A stretch of DNA of 36,892 bases, taken from NCBI GenBank assembly GCA_021736975.1, contig JAIPET010000009.1:1-36892 (forward strand), read 5' to 3'. The translations under genes and the position numbers were made by a program. Under the pieces are notes generated by a model that was given only the letters and a program-made list of their open reading frames with translations, was not told the origin of the DNA and ran no database searches. How positions within the stretch are numbered: position 1 is the first letter of the stretch; the number at the start of each line of letters is the position of its first letter. This document shows, piece by piece, positions 30,511 through 36,892 of this stretch. Source of the DNA: Candidatus Woesearchaeota archaeon (GTDB lineage Archaea; Nanobdellota; Nanobdellia; Woesearchaeales; 21-14-0-10-32-9).

Positions 30511-31311
30511 ATGCTAGTAAAAAAAGATTTTCTTGATAAATTAAAAGATTTTGGAATAAACAGTTATGAAGCAAAAATATGGACAGCACTTCTAAGCCGA
30601 GGCGTAAGTACAGCAGGAGAACTTTCTGATATTGCAAATGTGCCAAGATCAAGATCTTATGATGTTTTAGAATCCTTAGAAAAAAAAGGATTTGTTGTTA
30701 TGAAAATAGGTAAGCCAATAAAATATATTGCGATACCGCCTGAAGAAGTTTTAGAAAGAGTAAAAAAGAATGTTAAAGAAGAATCAGAAAGAGCAGTAAA
30801 ACAAATTGATGAAATAAAAAATACAGAAATTCTAAATGATTTAATGAATTTACATCAAAATGGTGTTGATATGATTGATCCAACAGATTTATCAGGAAGT
30901 ATAAAAGGAAGAGATTCGCTTCATGATCAGTTAAACATGATGATAAAAGAAGCAGAAAAATCTATAGTTCTAGTAACAAGTCAAGAAGGCTTAATAAGAA
31001 AAGCAGAATCACTTTTAAAAAATCTTAAAAAAGCACATGCAAGAGGAGTAACAATAAGAATTGCAGCTCCGATAGAAAAAGAAACTGAAGATATAAAAGA
31101 ACTTAAGAAAATTGCAGAAATTAAAAATATAAAATTAAAAGCAAGATTTTGTATTACAGATTCAAGTGCAGTGATGTTTATGCTTTCAGATGATGCAGAA
31201 GTTCATCCTACATATGATATAGGGGTTTGGGTAAATACGCCTCTTTTTGCTTCAGCACTGCAACAATTATTTGAGACAACTTGGGAAAAAACAGAAAAAA
31301 TAAAAGCATAA
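30511..31311 (+). CDS. TrmB-family transcriptional regulator
   Basis: A 266-residue protein. The N-terminal winged HTH (about 6-75) is typical TrmB: LKDFGINSYEAKIWTALLSR, STAGELSDIANVPRSRSYDV, LESLEKKGFVVMKIGKPIKY. A coiled-coil linker follows (80-115), then a C-terminal PLD-like sensor domain: REDLHDQ-like KGRDSLHDQLNMMIKEAEKS, HARGVTIRIAAPI, and SSAVMFMLSDDAEVHPTYDI. TrmB proteins commonly sense sugars or other small molecules in archaea. The ligand is unknown here. It is probably monocistronic, with its own TATA box. Confidence 0.92.
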   Translation: MLVKKDFLDKLKDFGINSYEAKIWTALLSRGVSTAGELSDIANVPRSRSYDVLESLEKKGFVVMKIGKPIKYIAIPPEEVLERVKKNVKEESERAVKQIDEIKNTEILNDLMNLHQNGVDMIDPTDLSGSIKGRDSLHDQLNMMIKEAEKSIVLVTSQEGLIRKAESLLKNLKKAHARGVTIRIAAPIEKETEDIKELKKIAEIKNIKLKARFCITDSSAVMFMLSDDAEVHPTYDIGVWVNTPLFASALQQLFETTWEKTEKIKA

Positions 31312-31417
31312 AAATATGTTGAACAATTACAATAAATCCCAAAATACTTAAATGAATCTAAAAAAAAATTAGAAACTGAAATTCTATTTAAAATTTTCAG
31401 AGTGTAGGTTGGTATAA

Positions 31418-31888
31418 ATGGAAAAAAATTACGTGAGTCAAACAAAAGAGGACGCATTCAAAAATTTAGTTGATGTTGACAAAGAAAATAGTCACCTTAA
31501 AAAAATAGGTGTTTATGAAGCGAAAATGTTACACTTAGTTCAAAAATATGAATTAAATCAAGAAAATAATTTAATAACAGATTCTTTTAATGATTTACGA
31601 AAACTATTTGTCAAAAATAAAGATTATAAAATTAAAAGTCTAGAAAATTTTTGTGCTGAATTAAACAATTTTTGTGAAGATCTTTCTTTTTGGAAAAATC
31701 AAGAAAATAATTTGATTGATTATTCTGCAGGTGAATTAGTTATTAATTCTTTCATAGATTATTTTGCAGAAAATGTGAATAAAAATAGTTTAGTTAAAAA
31801 AAGAATAAAAAATGTTATTATTGATAATGATAATTTAAATAAATTATATTGTGCAGTAACTAAAGAAAAATATTCATCAAATTTATAA
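31418..31888 (+). CDS. Uncharacterised helical protein
   Basis: A 156-residue, soluble, Asn/Lys/Glu-rich protein with no recognised family. The predicted structure is mainly helical, for example AKMLHLVQKYELNQENNL and ELNNFCEDLSFWKNQENN. The short string NQENNLI occurs twice (about residues 47-53 and 94-100), hinting at an internal duplication. TATTTAAAA about 29 bp upstream of the ATG implies a leaderless message. The next gene's TATA box overlaps its stop codon. Real expression is likely given promoter and length. Confidence 0.6.
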   Translation: MEKNYVSQTKEDAFKNLVDVDKENSHLKKIGVYEAKMLHLVQKYELNQENNLITDSFNDLRKLFVKNKDYKIKSLENFCAELNNFCEDLSFWKNQENNLIDYSAGELVINSFIDYFAENVNKNSLVKKRIKNVIIDNDNLNKLYCAVTKEKYSSNL

Positions 31889-31911
31889 CTTAAAAGACAT
31901 TTCTACAATGT

Positions 31912-32595
31912 ATGAATACAAACAGAATAATGATTATTGGGACAAGTCATGTTGCAAAAGAATCTAAAGATAAAATTAAAAAAGCTTTTGCAGAATTTAT
32001 GCCTGATATTATTGGTGTTGAACTTGATAGGCAAAGATATTATGCATTGATGAATAATGTTAAATCTAATTTATCTATTATGGATATTAAGACTTTAGGT
32101 GTGACTGGTTTTTTATTTGCGGTTATAGGAAAATTTGTTCAGAAGAAAATAGGGGATGTTGTTGGTATGAATCCTGGTGAGGAAATGCTTTTAGGTGCAA
32201 ATTTAGCAAAAAATAATAAGTTGTTGCTTGCTTTAATAGATCAAGACGTTAGAGTTACTTTAAAGAATCTTAGTAAAAAAGTTAAATTTTCTGAAAAATT
32301 AAAAATGGTGGGAGATTTGTTTTTAGCGCCTTTTCAAAAACAAGAAAAAATGAGTTTTGATTTGAATAAAGTTCCTAAAAAAGAATTAATAAATAAATTA
32401 ATGGGTTTAATGAAAAATAGATATCCTGGTTTTTATAATGCTTTAGTTGAAGATAGGAATAAATATATGGCGAAGAAATTGTTTGTTCTTTTAAGAGATA
32501 ATCCTGATAAGAAAATTATGGCTATTGTTGGCGCAGGTCACGAAGAAGGTATGTATAAACATCTTGATATGTTGATTGCAAGTAATCCGATTTAG
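31912..32595 (+). CDS. TraB/PrgY-family protein (TIKI-like), short form
   Basis: A 227-residue TraB-domain protein. Family motifs are IIGTSHVAKES at the N-terminus (GT.H), GVELDRQRY (the ELD/E motif), EDRNKYMAKKL (R-N-x2-M) and AIVGAGHEEGM (GAGH). These make up the putative metal-dependent active site shared with TIKI proteases and PrgY pheromone-shutdown proteins. Many archaeal TraB homologues are near 400 residues with C-terminal membrane helices; this one ends after the domain. A TATA element (ATTTATAACT, about 31881) 28 bp upstream suggests a leaderless mRNA. Substrate unknown. Confidence 0.88.
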   Translation: MNTNRIMIIGTSHVAKESKDKIKKAFAEFMPDIIGVELDRQRYYALMNNVKSNLSIMDIKTLGVTGFLFAVIGKFVQKKIGDVVGMNPGEEMLLGANLAKNNKLLLALIDQDVRVTLKNLSKKVKFSEKLKMVGDLFLAPFQKQEKMSFDLNKVPKKELINKLMGLMKNRYPGFYNALVEDRNKYMAKKLFVLLRDNPDKKIMAIVGAGHEEGMYKHLDMLIASNPI

Positions 32596-32674
32596 GTTCT
32601 TATTACTGTTTTTTAGATCTTTTTTAGCATTTTTTCCATTAATTTTTTAAATTCGTACTATTAATATTATTTTT

Positions 32675-33436
32675 ATGTTAAAATTAGGTTATGGTTGGAA
32701 AAAAATTTTGCATTATAAAAATCAAGAAATCAGGGATTTTTTTATTACTGTTTTTGTTGCAGGTTTTGTTCTTTCTATTAGAAGTTTTATTTATTCTATA
32801 CAAACAGGTATTTTTAATTTTATTATGTTTACAATTTTATTTGGAATAGCATATTTTTTATTTGTTTCAACACAAAAATGGATTGCTTATAGTAGGGGTT
32901 ATGAAGGGACATATTCTAATTGGAAATTTGGTCCTTTTTTGGGTTTTTTATTAAGTATGTATTTGATTATGTTTTTTCCAGATGAAAAATTATTTTATTT
33001 AGTTCTTTTGTATTTAGGTAATGTTTCAATTAAGGATATTCCTCATTTAAGGTTGGGTGAACACAGAAAATCAATTAATATGAAAGATATGATGATAGTT
33101 GGTCTTGCAGGGCCTATTATGATGTTAATTCTTACTGTTATTTTAATGCCTCTTTATTCGGCTACAGGGGCAGATAGTTTCAAATACATGTTGATATTCT
33201 CTTCTTTGATTTTGTTCTTTTCTGCGCTTCCATTGCCTTCTATGAATGGTATTAATATTTTAATAAAGAGTCGTATGGGTTGGGTGTTTTATTTTTTCTT
33301 TTGTTTGGTTTTTATGATTCTTGTTGCTGTTGTTCTTGCTAGTTGGAACATTTGGATTTATTTTGTTGCTTTAGTTATTGCAGCTTTGCTTGCTTATATT
33401 TTTAAGAAGTATTTTGTTCCAAAGCTTCATTCATAA
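32675..33436 (+). CDS. Site-2-protease-like membrane protein lacking the HExxH site
   Basis: A 253-residue protein with about six hydrophobic helices. Two features of the M50/S2P peptidase fold remain: GLAGPIMML and the late motif ALPLPSMNGINIL, corresponding to the usual N-x2-P-x-P-x-LDG. The expected HExxH helix reads FLFVSTQKWIAYSRG here, with no His or Glu, and the LDG aspartate is Asn. The metal site is therefore absent and it is probably a pseudo-protease. A TTTTTTAAATTC element 28 bp upstream implies a leaderless message. Its stop overlaps that of the convergent minus-strand gene by six bases. Confidence 0.75.
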   Translation: MLKLGYGWKKILHYKNQEIRDFFITVFVAGFVLSIRSFIYSIQTGIFNFIMFTILFGIAYFLFVSTQKWIAYSRGYEGTYSNWKFGPFLGFLLSMYLIMFFPDEKLFYLVLLYLGNVSIKDIPHLRLGEHRKSINMKDMMIVGLAGPIMMLILTVILMPLYSATGADSFKYMLIFSSLILFFSALPLPSMNGINILIKSRMGWVFYFFFCLVFMILVAVVLASWNIWIYFVALVIAALLAYIFKKYFVPKLHS

Positions 33437-33709
33437 TAATGAAATTGCACCTTTTTGAAACATCCAAACTGTTGTTATGAGGCTTAAAACAGTCAATAGG
33501 CTTGTATGTGGAGAAAATATCATAAGAATCATAAATATTGCTATGCCAAGATCTGTAAAGCTCGCAGTATCTCCTCTAAATGCGAGTCCTTTTATGAGTA
33601 AGTATAGTATTGCTGAGATAAATAGTTTTATTCCTAGTAATTCAAAATTGTATAATAATATGAATAGTCCTGTTAGTAAATCTAGTAATCCTAGTAATTT
33701 TATTATCAT
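33431..33709 (-). CDS. Small four-helix membrane protein
   Basis: A 92-residue, very hydrophobic protein with about four membrane segments (LLGLLDLLTGLFILLYNFEL, KLFISAILYLLIKGLAF, LGIAIFMILMIF, LLTVLSLITTVWMFQ). The IIKLLGLLDLLTGL start, with an Asp inside a hydrophobic run, looks like a small membrane protein common in archaea, but I cannot name a family. It is convergent with the S2P-like gene. A TTTAATATT element about 28 bp upstream (minus strand AATATTAAA) could be its TATA box. Function unknown. Confidence 0.65.
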   Translation of the reverse strand: MIIKLLGLLDLLTGLFILLYNFELLGIKLFISAILYLLIKGLAFRGDTASFTDLGIAIFMILMIFSPHTSLLTVLSLITTVWMFQKGAISLL

Positions 33710-33816
33710 TTTTAATTAGAAATTGGGTTTCTTTAATATTATTTTCTAAGATTTTGTTTTTTTTACATTTTTTTCTGATATGTTCAAAATAAGTAGTTAT
33801 TAGCTTGTTTTGAGGA

Positions 33817-33829
33817 AACATTTAAATAC
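33817..33829 (+). promoter_or_regulatory. TATA box of the small repeat protein gene
   Basis: AACATTTAAATAC lies about 55 bp before the ATG at 33877. The leader would carry the strong GGAGGGTG ribosome-binding site at 33862. Confidence 0.5.
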
Positions 33830-33876
33830 TCATTTTTTCAGAGTAACACTATAACTTTATTCGGAGGGTGTTTTTT

Positions 33877-34110
33877 ATGGCTAAAAAGGTTGTCAAAGTT
33901 GGTGTTAAAAAAGAATCGGGATATTTATACTTTGTTGATAAAAATGGAAATGTTGCTCGTGCTGTTATGAGTAGAGGTAATAAAAAAGGTAAAAAAGGTA
34001 AACCTGAAGTTGTTGCTAAACCTGGTATTGAGAAAGAATCGGGATATTTGTATTTTGTTGATAAAGATGGTGATGTTTCTAAAGCTAAAATGGCTCGTGG
34101 TAGAAAATAA
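33877..34110 (+). CDS. Small basic protein with two copies of a GYLYFVDK repeat
   Basis: The track start at GTG 33868 lies within the ribosome-binding site GGAGGGTG, so the start is ATG 33877, giving 77 residues. The protein consists of two near-identical units: KKESGYLYFVDKNGNVARAV (about 13-32) and EKESGYLYFVDKDGDVSKAK (about 53-72), each followed by M-(S/A)-R-G and a Lys-rich string. Calculated by eye, it is strongly basic. Each unit could form a small beta-hairpin or sheet and bind nucleic acid; that is inference. The strong promoter and ribosome-binding site suggest high expression. Confidence 0.75.
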   Translation: MAKKVVKVGVKKESGYLYFVDKNGNVARAVMSRGNKKGKKGKPEVVAKPGIEKESGYLYFVDKDGDVSKAKMARGRK

Positions 34111-34225
34111 TTTGTTTGGTTTTAATACAAATAAATTTTATTAATTATTTGATTTAATATATTTTTGTACTAGTAAAAACAACGAGTTTATTATTTTTGT
34201 TGACTTTAAATATTTTTTTAATATT

Positions 34226-34348
34226 GGCTCTAGCCGGAATAACACTTTTGTGTATACTGGCGCCCATCGAGGCACATGCAGTCTAAAAGAGAATGCATAG
34301 GTTGTGCCGTGTTCCAGTATACAAATTTATTCTTTTCCGGCCAGAGCC
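34226..34348. mobile_element. MITE copy 2 (123 bp, palindromic, 8-bp target duplication)
   Basis: Same orientation and length as copy 1 and identical at 120 of 123 positions. The differences are TCTCGAAGAGA to TCTAAAAGAGA at the hairpin tip and one A to C in the right arm (TTATTATTTT to TTATTCTTTT). Its own flanking direct repeat TTAATATT (34218-34225 and 34349-34356) differs from that of copy 1, so the two insertions were separate events at different AT-rich targets. It sits between the small repeat-protein gene and the histidine kinase gene, 13 bp or so upstream of the kinase promoter region. Confidence 0.88.
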
Positions 34349-34366
34349 TTAATATTTACTTTCAAT

Positions 34367-34380
34367 ATTATTTATATATA
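34367..34380 (+). promoter_or_regulatory. TATA box of the histidine kinase gene
   Basis: TTATTTATATATA lies about 26 bp upstream of the ATG at 34400, consistent with a leaderless transcript. It is about 20 bp downstream of MITE copy 2. Confidence 0.5.
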
Positions 34381-34399
34381 TGCATGTTTTTAATTAATT

Positions 34400-36748
34400 A
34401 TGACTAAGCTTGAAGAGCTTTTATCTGATGAAGAATTTAATAAACTTGATACTAATTTAAAAAATAAATTAATTAGTAAGTTTAATGAAATGGAAGATGA
34501 ACTTGGCAGATTTAATTTAATTAAAAATAATTCTTTGACAGGATATGCACGTCATAAAATGATTTTTGATGAGAATGGCAAATCTTTAGATTATGTTTTT
34601 TTGGAAGTTAATGAAAAATTTGAAGAGATGACTAATTTAAAATCAACAAATATTCTTAATAAAGGACTTAAAGAAACTTTAAAAGGTTCTGAGTTTGATT
34701 CTGAAAATTGGATTTCTAGGTATGGATTTGTTGTTAAAAAGAAGGGGTTTGAAGTGTTTGAGGATTTTTCTTCTTTTTTTAATAAATGGTACAAAGTATC
34801 TGTTTTTTATAGTGCTGATGATGAGTTTATTACTTTATTTGATGATGTTACTGATATAAAAAATAAAGAAAGGGATTTGAATCTTAGAGTTAAGCAGCTT
34901 AATGCGTTTCATGAACTTGGAAAATTAACTTCTGAAACAAATTCTCTTGAAGATATTTTTGATGTTTTTGTAAATGATATCCTTCCTAATAGTTTACAGT
35001 ATCCGGATATTGCTTTTGGAGTACTAGACTTTGATGGCAAAAGGTATTTGTCTTCTAAAGTTGTTGAGGATTTAGAAAATTTTTCTATTTCGTCTGATGT
35101 AATTATTAATGGTAAGATGAGGGGAAATTTAAAAGTTGGTTATTTAGAAGATAAATTGTTTTTGCCAGAGGAGAAAGAAAATGTTGATGATTTAGTTGAG
35201 CGAATTTGCAATGTTGTTGATAGGCTTTCAACTCATAAAATTTTGAAATTAAGCGAGACTAGATATAAGGCCGTTGTTGATAATTCTCCAATTTCTATGT
35301 TTATTGCTGATGAAAATGGAAATTATTTGTATGTTAATCCTGAAGCGATAAATTTATTGGGGTTCTCAGAAGAGGAACTTTTAAATTTAAGTATTCCTGA
35401 ATTACTCACCCAGGAGTATTTAGAAAAAGGTATTGCTGTTTTTAAAGAATTAAAAGAAAATAAAATTGTTTATGACTCTGAATTGCAATTAAAATCTAAG
35501 AATGGCCCTCCTGTTGACATTCTTTTGAATGCGAGTTTTGTTGAGAATGTGGGTTATATTGGTCAAGCTATTGATATTTCTTTTCAGAACAAAATTTCTG
35601 GACAATTAGAAGAATCTTTAACTAAATATAAGTCTCTTTTTGATAATGCTCCTAGTGGTGTAGTTAATTTGTCTAAAAATTTAAAAGTTTTAGATGTTAA
35701 TAATTATGTTTGTGAGATTTCAGGGTATTCAAAAGATTATTATGTTGGTAAACACATTAAAGATATCGCAAATATTAGTGCAAAAGACATTCCTAAATTA
35801 TTGAATATTTCTAAGGATTTATTTTTGGGAAAAAATATTAAACCATTTAATTATGATTGGTTCGATATTGATGGCAATAAAAGAACTTCTTTTGCAAATG
35901 TTGTTCCTTTAAAACTTAATGGTAAAAAGGAGAGTTATCAAATTTCTTTGGTTGATGTTACTGAGATGGTTTCTCTTGAAAATAATTTAAATATTTTAAC
36001 AAATGAGTTAAAAGAAGCTTATGAAGTTTTAGAAAAAAAGAATGTTGAATTAATTATTGCTAATAATATTAAAGATGATTTTCTTAATAATTTATCTCAT
36101 GAAATTAGAACTCCTCTTACAGGGATTTCTTCAGGGGTTGATTATTTTTATGAACTTTCTTTAGAGCAAGTTATGGATGATGAACAAATGATGTTTCTTG
36201 ATTTGATAAAAGGAGCAAAAGACAGGTTGTTAAGAACTATTACAAATCTTCAATCTTATGTGGATTTGTATGTTCAAGATTGTAATTTAATGCCTGAAAG
36301 AATAAATGTGTCTGATTATGTAAATAAAATTATTTCAAAATATGATTCTAATAAAAATATTAAAATTTCTAATGAGAATGTTATGGATTCTCTTTTTGTT
36401 GATGTTGATGTTGATGCTTTGAAAATTTCTCTTGATAATATTATTCATAATTCTATTAATTATTCAAAAAATAATAATTCTTCTTTTGTAAAGGTTGATT
36501 TATATGAAGAAAATGAATTCGTTGTTTTTAGAGTTGAAGATAATGGTGTTGGAATGTCTTCAGAATATTTGAAGAATGATGTTTTTAAACCTTTTAATCA
36601 GGAAAGCGGAGGCTTTGCAAAAAAGTATCAAGGTACTGGTTCTGGTTTGGCTGTTACTAAAAAATTTTTAGAAAAATCTGGCGCAATATTAAACGTTGTT
36701 AGTGAAAAAGAAAAGGGGACTGTTGTTGAAGTTAAATTTAAAAAGTGA
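34400..36748 (+). CDS. Cytoplasmic multi-PAS sensor histidine kinase
   Basis: A 782-residue protein without membrane segments. Domains in order: a PAS-like domain (about 45-155), a GAF-like region (160-285), a PAS (about 288-398; YKAVVDNSPISMFIADENGN), another PAS (about 408-525; YKSLFDNAPSGVVNLSKN), a coiled coil, the HisKA dimerisation helix with the phospho-acceptor His567 (NNLSHEIRTPLTG) and the HATPase with N-box DNIIHNSINYS, G1 VEDNGVGM and G2 GTGSGLAV. It should autophosphorylate and pass phosphate to the response regulator gene that starts six bases after its stop codon. A soluble location with several PAS/GAF sensors suggests intracellular redox, ligand or light sensing, not resolved here. 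Bacterial-type two-component systems in archaea are often acquired by transfer. Confidence 0.95.
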   Translation: MTKLEELLSDEEFNKLDTNLKNKLISKFNEMEDELGRFNLIKNNSLTGYARHKMIFDENGKSLDYVFLEVNEKFEEMTNLKSTNILNKGLKETLKGSEFDSENWISRYGFVVKKKGFEVFEDFSSFFNKWYKVSVFYSADDEFITLFDDVTDIKNKERDLNLRVKQLNAFHELGKLTSETNSLEDIFDVFVNDILPNSLQYPDIAFGVLDFDGKRYLSSKVVEDLENFSISSDVIINGKMRGNLKVGYLEDKLFLPEEKENVDDLVERICNVVDRLSTHKILKLSETRYKAVVDNSPISMFIADENGNYLYVNPEAINLLGFSEEELLNLSIPELLTQEYLEKGIAVFKELKENKIVYDSELQLKSKNGPPVDILLNASFVENVGYIGQAIDISFQNKISGQLEESLTKYKSLFDNAPSGVVNLSKNLKVLDVNNYVCEISGYSKDYYVGKHIKDIANISAKDIPKLLNISKDLFLGKNIKPFNYDWFDIDGNKRTSFANVVPLKLNGKKESYQISLVDVTEMVSLENNLNILTNELKEAYEVLEKKNVELIIANNIKDDFLNNLSHEIRTPLTGISSGVDYFYELSLEQVMDDEQMMFLDLIKGAKDRLLRTITNLQSYVDLYVQDCNLMPERINVSDYVNKIISKYDSNKNIKISNENVMDSLFVDVDVDALKISLDNIIHNSINYSKNNNSSFVKVDLYEENEFVVFRVEDNGVGMSSEYLKNDVFKPFNQESGGFAKKYQGTGSGLAVTKKFLEKSGAILNVVSEKEKGTVVEVKFKK

Positions 36749-36754
36749 TGTATT

Positions 36755-36892
36755 ATGAAAAAAATATTATTTGTTGAAGATGATAAAAGTCATGTTTTAA
36801 TTTATAGTCGTATTTTATCACGTATGTATGATGTTGTGTCTGTTTCTAGTGTTAAAGAAGCTATTGATGTTGTTAATAAAGATAGTATTGAT
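36755..36892 (+). CDS. Response regulator receiver domain, 3' end beyond window
   Basis: Not in the ORF track because it runs off the window. From ATG 36755 there are 46 open codons: KKILFVEDDKSHVLIYSRIL, then SRMYDVVSVSSVKEAIDVVN. The acidic pair ED-D after the first beta-strand is the Mg-binding part of a CheY-like receiver. The phospho-acceptor Asp, expected near residue 50, and any output domain lie outside. It follows the kinase gene by six bases, so the pair forms a two-component system. Confidence 0.9.
   Translation, partial: MKKILFVEDDKSHVLIYSRILSRMYDVVSVSSVKEAIDVVNKDSID

Noticed and set aside
33477-33719. Plus-strand ORF of 80 residues
   Set aside because: It overlaps the hydrophobic minus-strand membrane protein, which has clear membrane helices and a promoter.

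Overview
The window looks like part of the chromosome of an AT-rich, small-genome archaeon. The evidence is an archaeal-type S10/spc ribosomal operon (L3-L4-L23-L2-S19-L22-S3-L29-eIF1-Rpp29-S17-L14-L24-S4e-L5-S14-S8-L6-L32e-L19e-L18-S5-L30-L15-SecY), the archaeal/eukaryotic proteins L34e, L14e, Hef and a PriS-type primase, and archaeal TATA boxes about 25-30 bp upstream of many leaderless starts. The fused primase, the tail-fibre-like surface proteins, the tandem-HTH protein and the missing adk/cmk genes near secY fit a DPANN archaeon (Woesearchaeota/Pacearchaeota-like). That placement is inference and was not tested by phylogeny.

Layout. Positions 1-7608 are on the minus strand. They hold a surface-protein cassette (tandem-HTH protein, membrane-anchored Thr/Asn-rich protein, and a tail-fibre-like secreted protein that runs off the left edge), a HExxH protein, a DUF192 lipoprotein, a Hef helicase-nuclease and a membrane-anchored winged-HTH protein. 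From 7842 almost everything is on the plus strand. An apparent electron-transfer operon (7842-11574) encodes a secreted Asp/His-rich protein, a ferredoxin, an FNR-type flavin reductase, ApbE, a bis-heme ferric-reductase-like membrane protein and a coiled-coil membrane protein. Next is a primase fused to a C-terminal methyltransferase (11735-13663), then the ribosomal operon with a structured leader (about 13830-27951), an EMC3/Oxa1-like DUF106 insertase, a stretch of decayed genes, L34e and L14e. The right end has a TrmB regulator, small unknown proteins, a TraB-like protein, a site-2-protease homologue without its active site, a duplicated small basic protein, and a PAS histidine kinase followed by a partial response regulator.

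Most novel signals. (1) A 123-bp, roughly 48% GC palindromic element occurs twice (13690-13812 and 34226-34348). The copies differ at 3 positions, have 12-bp terminal inverted repeats starting GGCTCT, and each is flanked by its own 8-bp direct repeat (TAATCATA; TTAATATT). This is a recently mobile MITE, and one copy sits just upstream of the ribosomal operon promoter. (2) The primase-methyltransferase fusion. (3) The compact transmembrane electron-transfer operon. (4) A hairpin that buries both the Shine-Dalgarno and the start codon of the RNase P protein gene, and a separate structured leader before L3. (5) Two ribosomal proteins (S14, L34e) that have lost zinc-ligand cysteines.

The ORF track misses both edge-truncated genes (surface protein 1-1040 minus; response regulator 36755-36892 plus). 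Several track starts are better moved downstream, as noted per gene.
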